In this document: positions 61,601 to 64,000 of the stretch, in pieces
Layout: each line of letters starts with the position of its first letter
Position numbering within the stretch: position 1 is the stretch's first letter
Source: Lumnitzera littorea
Lineage: Eukaryota > Streptophyta > Magnoliopsida > Myrtales > Combretaceae
Reading direction: 5' to 3'
Assembly (NCBI GenBank): GCA_024138015.1
Contig: JAMXBB010000004.1
Span: forward strand, 5,625,098 to 5,689,097
Length of the DNA stretch: 64,000 nucleotides
The notes under the pieces: generated by a model
Told to the model about the DNA's origin: nothing
Database searches by the model: none
The model's input: the letters and a program-made list of their open reading frames with translations, nothing else
Position numbers and translations under genes: made by a program

Positions 61601-64000
61601 CCAAAATTGAGTTTAGGATAACCAAGCCTAAATTTAGAGCTTTTAGAGAAACTTATCCAATTAAGCCTAAATTTTACGATTAGAATAAAAAAGTTAGTCG
61701 AGATATTACAGTAAAGTTATATTTTAGAAATAATGACCCAAAATCCCAATTTTGCCCTTAGAAGTAGGAATATTTAATATAGCACTAAAATGTTCGAAAC
61801 TCTTAAAATCGAACTTAGATTGCGACAAGAACTTAGAGATAAGTTAATTGAGTTATAAAATAAGATAATATAGTATGATTTACTATATAAAAATACAAGT
61901 AATTTTATGAGTATACCAGGTATAAATAATAATTATACCCATAAATTAATCCTAAATTACGCAATTATATGTATATTTTGTTGAAATCATAAAATTAACT
62001 TTAGAACATATCCTAAAAATAAAAGATATGATAGAAACTTAATTATATGAGTATAGTTATAAATTACGCGTGATATTTAGAAGGGATATATACTCATATA
62101 TTAAGTAAATAATTAAGTATTAATAAAATATACTCAAAATACCTAAATAATTGCAAAATATTATCCAAAAAGCCTTCTAATTGCTAATTCAAGTCTGGAA
62201 ACTGCTGGAAATCATCAAAGCTGGACAATTGCTGAATCAAAAGGTAAATCTCCAAGCAAATGACACCTCCTACTTGCAATTAATGGAGGAAAAAGCAAGA
62301 AAAAAATAAATAAATAAATAAAGAAAAAAAGAAACCAACCTAAACCACTATAAATCTGTTGAACAACACCATTTTACATCTTTTGAAACCAGAAACAATA
62401 GAATGAAAAATTATAAAAAGATCGTAGAAAATAAAAAGAAATTTAGAAAAATAGGAGAAAATTTGTGATAAGGTAGAACCATAACTTAAAGTGATTCTAC
62501 TATAGAGCCTGACCAGACACCACCAATCACCACCGTACCTAGGCCGTCCGATAACCACTCAACCATCGCCGACCATCGGAGCACCTAAGAACACTAAAAT
62601 TGATTTTCTGCTCTATTTTTCAATAATTTTTAAAAATTAGTAAATCCACCCAAAAAATTATGAAAAAAAATTGTACTTAGGTTATTTTAAACATGATTTC
62701 ATGTGATATTTTTATTTTTGAAAAATTCATAATATTTAATATACTTTCTTAAGAAATCTATTGTTTACCCAAATTTATATTTATAAAATAAATGTACTAA
62801 ATGATGTTGTTTCTAACTGAAAATTTTTGCGTAGGATGTGTATGATATATAGATAATTGCTATATAGCCTGAATTTTTATTTGAATATTTTTAATATTTA
62901 TTACATTTTTAGGTCTGAAAATAGCTCGAAAATAAGCTAAAATTATGAATTTAATAGGAAATTATGAAATTAATTAATGAAATGGACATGTACTAATCTA
63001 TAATAAATAATAACAGTATTGAGTCAGATTGAAATTAATTTGGTGCTAAAAGAATCATAATTGGGTAATTTATGATAATTTAAGAGTAAAATCGTCAATA
63101 CAAATATAAAGGCAATAGGTCGAAAACTTGAAACCAAGTGATAACTGAATCCCCTATATTTTTAGAAGTCTATAAAAATTTTCGGGGAATTATTTGGTAA
63201 CTCGAACTATTTATTACGAATTTACTAAGTAAAATAGCTTAATTTACAAGTTGGGGTATATTTATAATATTAATAAGCTAAAATGAATTAAATAGTTAAA
63301 TAAAAAATATATATATGTTTGCTGATCAGATTGGATTAAATGGATATTTTATTATATTTATTAATATTTTCTGATTGGGATACACTTTATGTATATTAGA
63401 ATTGGATAATACTTATATTGTAACAATATATAGACAAATTAGATAAAATACAATTTAATAACGTAAATTACGTATAATATGATCATATTTATATAATTAT
63501 ATATAACTGTATTAAAAACTCAAACTACCCGTTAAAAGCCGTCTCTAGAAACAGAACTCCTAAAACGTGTCGTTAGGTCTATACGAACCCAATGACACTA
63601 ATTTTGTTAAAATCGGACAATCTTAAGTAATTTAACCTATAACTTTATCATATTCAAGAATGTATATATTTTGGTAATCTTACCAAAATTAAAACGTGAA
63701 TTAATAAATTAAAAGTACATTTCAATACGATTAAAACAATATATAATATGTAATAGTATATATGATGTACAGTATCAACAATTAGTAACTTAATTCTATA
63801 TATAGTGATAACATGATTATAATATATATATATATATATATATTGAAAATAATATATATATGTATATATATACAAATATAACCATTTTAGATTAAACCTT
63901 AATATTTTCGTAATTATTACGAAAACTGAATTTGGGTCTTTTGTATAATTAGGACCTTCCAATACAAAGATGGTTGATGATTCAAGTTAGCAATAGCAAA
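58685..64000. other. Gene-free, A/T-rich repeat-like DNA
   Basis: No gene is supported. The 59400-63950 stretch has LTR-like texture resembling 1380-3250 and 6860-8900. A TA microsatellite lies at about 63820-63843. The minus-strand frames at 59107-59307, 62340-62558 and 63654-63962 have no recognisable domain and are composition-driven. Confidence 0.4.

Noticed and set aside
1..64000. CRISPR arrays, rRNA or tRNA genes, bacterial operons
   Set aside because: I saw no regularly spaced repeats of that kind and no recognisable tRNA or rRNA sequence; the window is plant nuclear DNA. A tRNAscan or Rfam run could still find a small RNA missed by eye.

Overview
The window is nuclear DNA from a flowering plant, almost certainly a eudicot. 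It is AT-rich, with spliced NLR-type immune-receptor genes, Ty1/copia and Ty3/gypsy LTR retrotransposons, foldback DNA elements and long gene-poor stretches. I cannot name the species. I recognise no rRNA or tRNA gene and no CRISPR or organellar DNA.

The only gene that looks intact is a large CC-NB-LRR (NLR) gene on the minus strand (38142 to 29397). It has six exons whose splice sites and phases agree and would encode about 2,073 residues. Its nucleotide-binding domain is unusual: a Walker A motif remains, but the second kinase-2 acidic residue and the MHD motif are gone. The protein ends in a short hydrophobic tail. A broken paralogue lies in the same orientation at 15417-13105, and a relic of its intron 3/exon 4 lies at 6560-5760. 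These two pieces are probably one old gene split by later insertions, including a copia element.

Layout: 1-5.7 kb, repeat-like intergenic DNA; 5.76-6.56 kb, NLR relic; 6.86-12.4 kb, LTR-like repeat holding a 3,073-bp rearranged copia element (8948-12020, 5-bp target duplication); 13.1-15.4 kb, NLR pseudogene; 16.2-18.6 kb, decayed gene-like region ending in a coiled coil; 19.4-24.4 kb, decayed minus-strand gypsy element of the Tat type with two RNase H domains; 25.2-26.5 kb, minus-strand copia remnant with an inverted LTR; 27.4-28.8 kb, 1.47-kb foldback element; 29.4-38.1 kb, NLR gene; 38.1-49.1 kb, intergenic DNA with a possible DNA transposon (42.5-43.6 kb) and a chromovirus-like LTR edge (45.15 kb); 49136-58679, a structurally complete Athila-type gypsy element (two 1,222-bp LTRs, GTAGT target duplication); 58.7-64 kb, repeat-like intergenic DNA.

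The most notable observations are these. Two copia elements independently show the order LTR, 5' gag, inverted LTR. The Athila gag-pol is open in one frame for 5.4 kb with 13 in-frame stops and no frameshift, and the stops look like C-to-T or G-to-A changes. The Athila region between pol and the 3' LTR contains a perfect 31-bp inverted repeat and three tandem hairpin units whose stems appear to covary. Finally, the NLR has a degenerate ATPase and a hydrophobic C-terminus.
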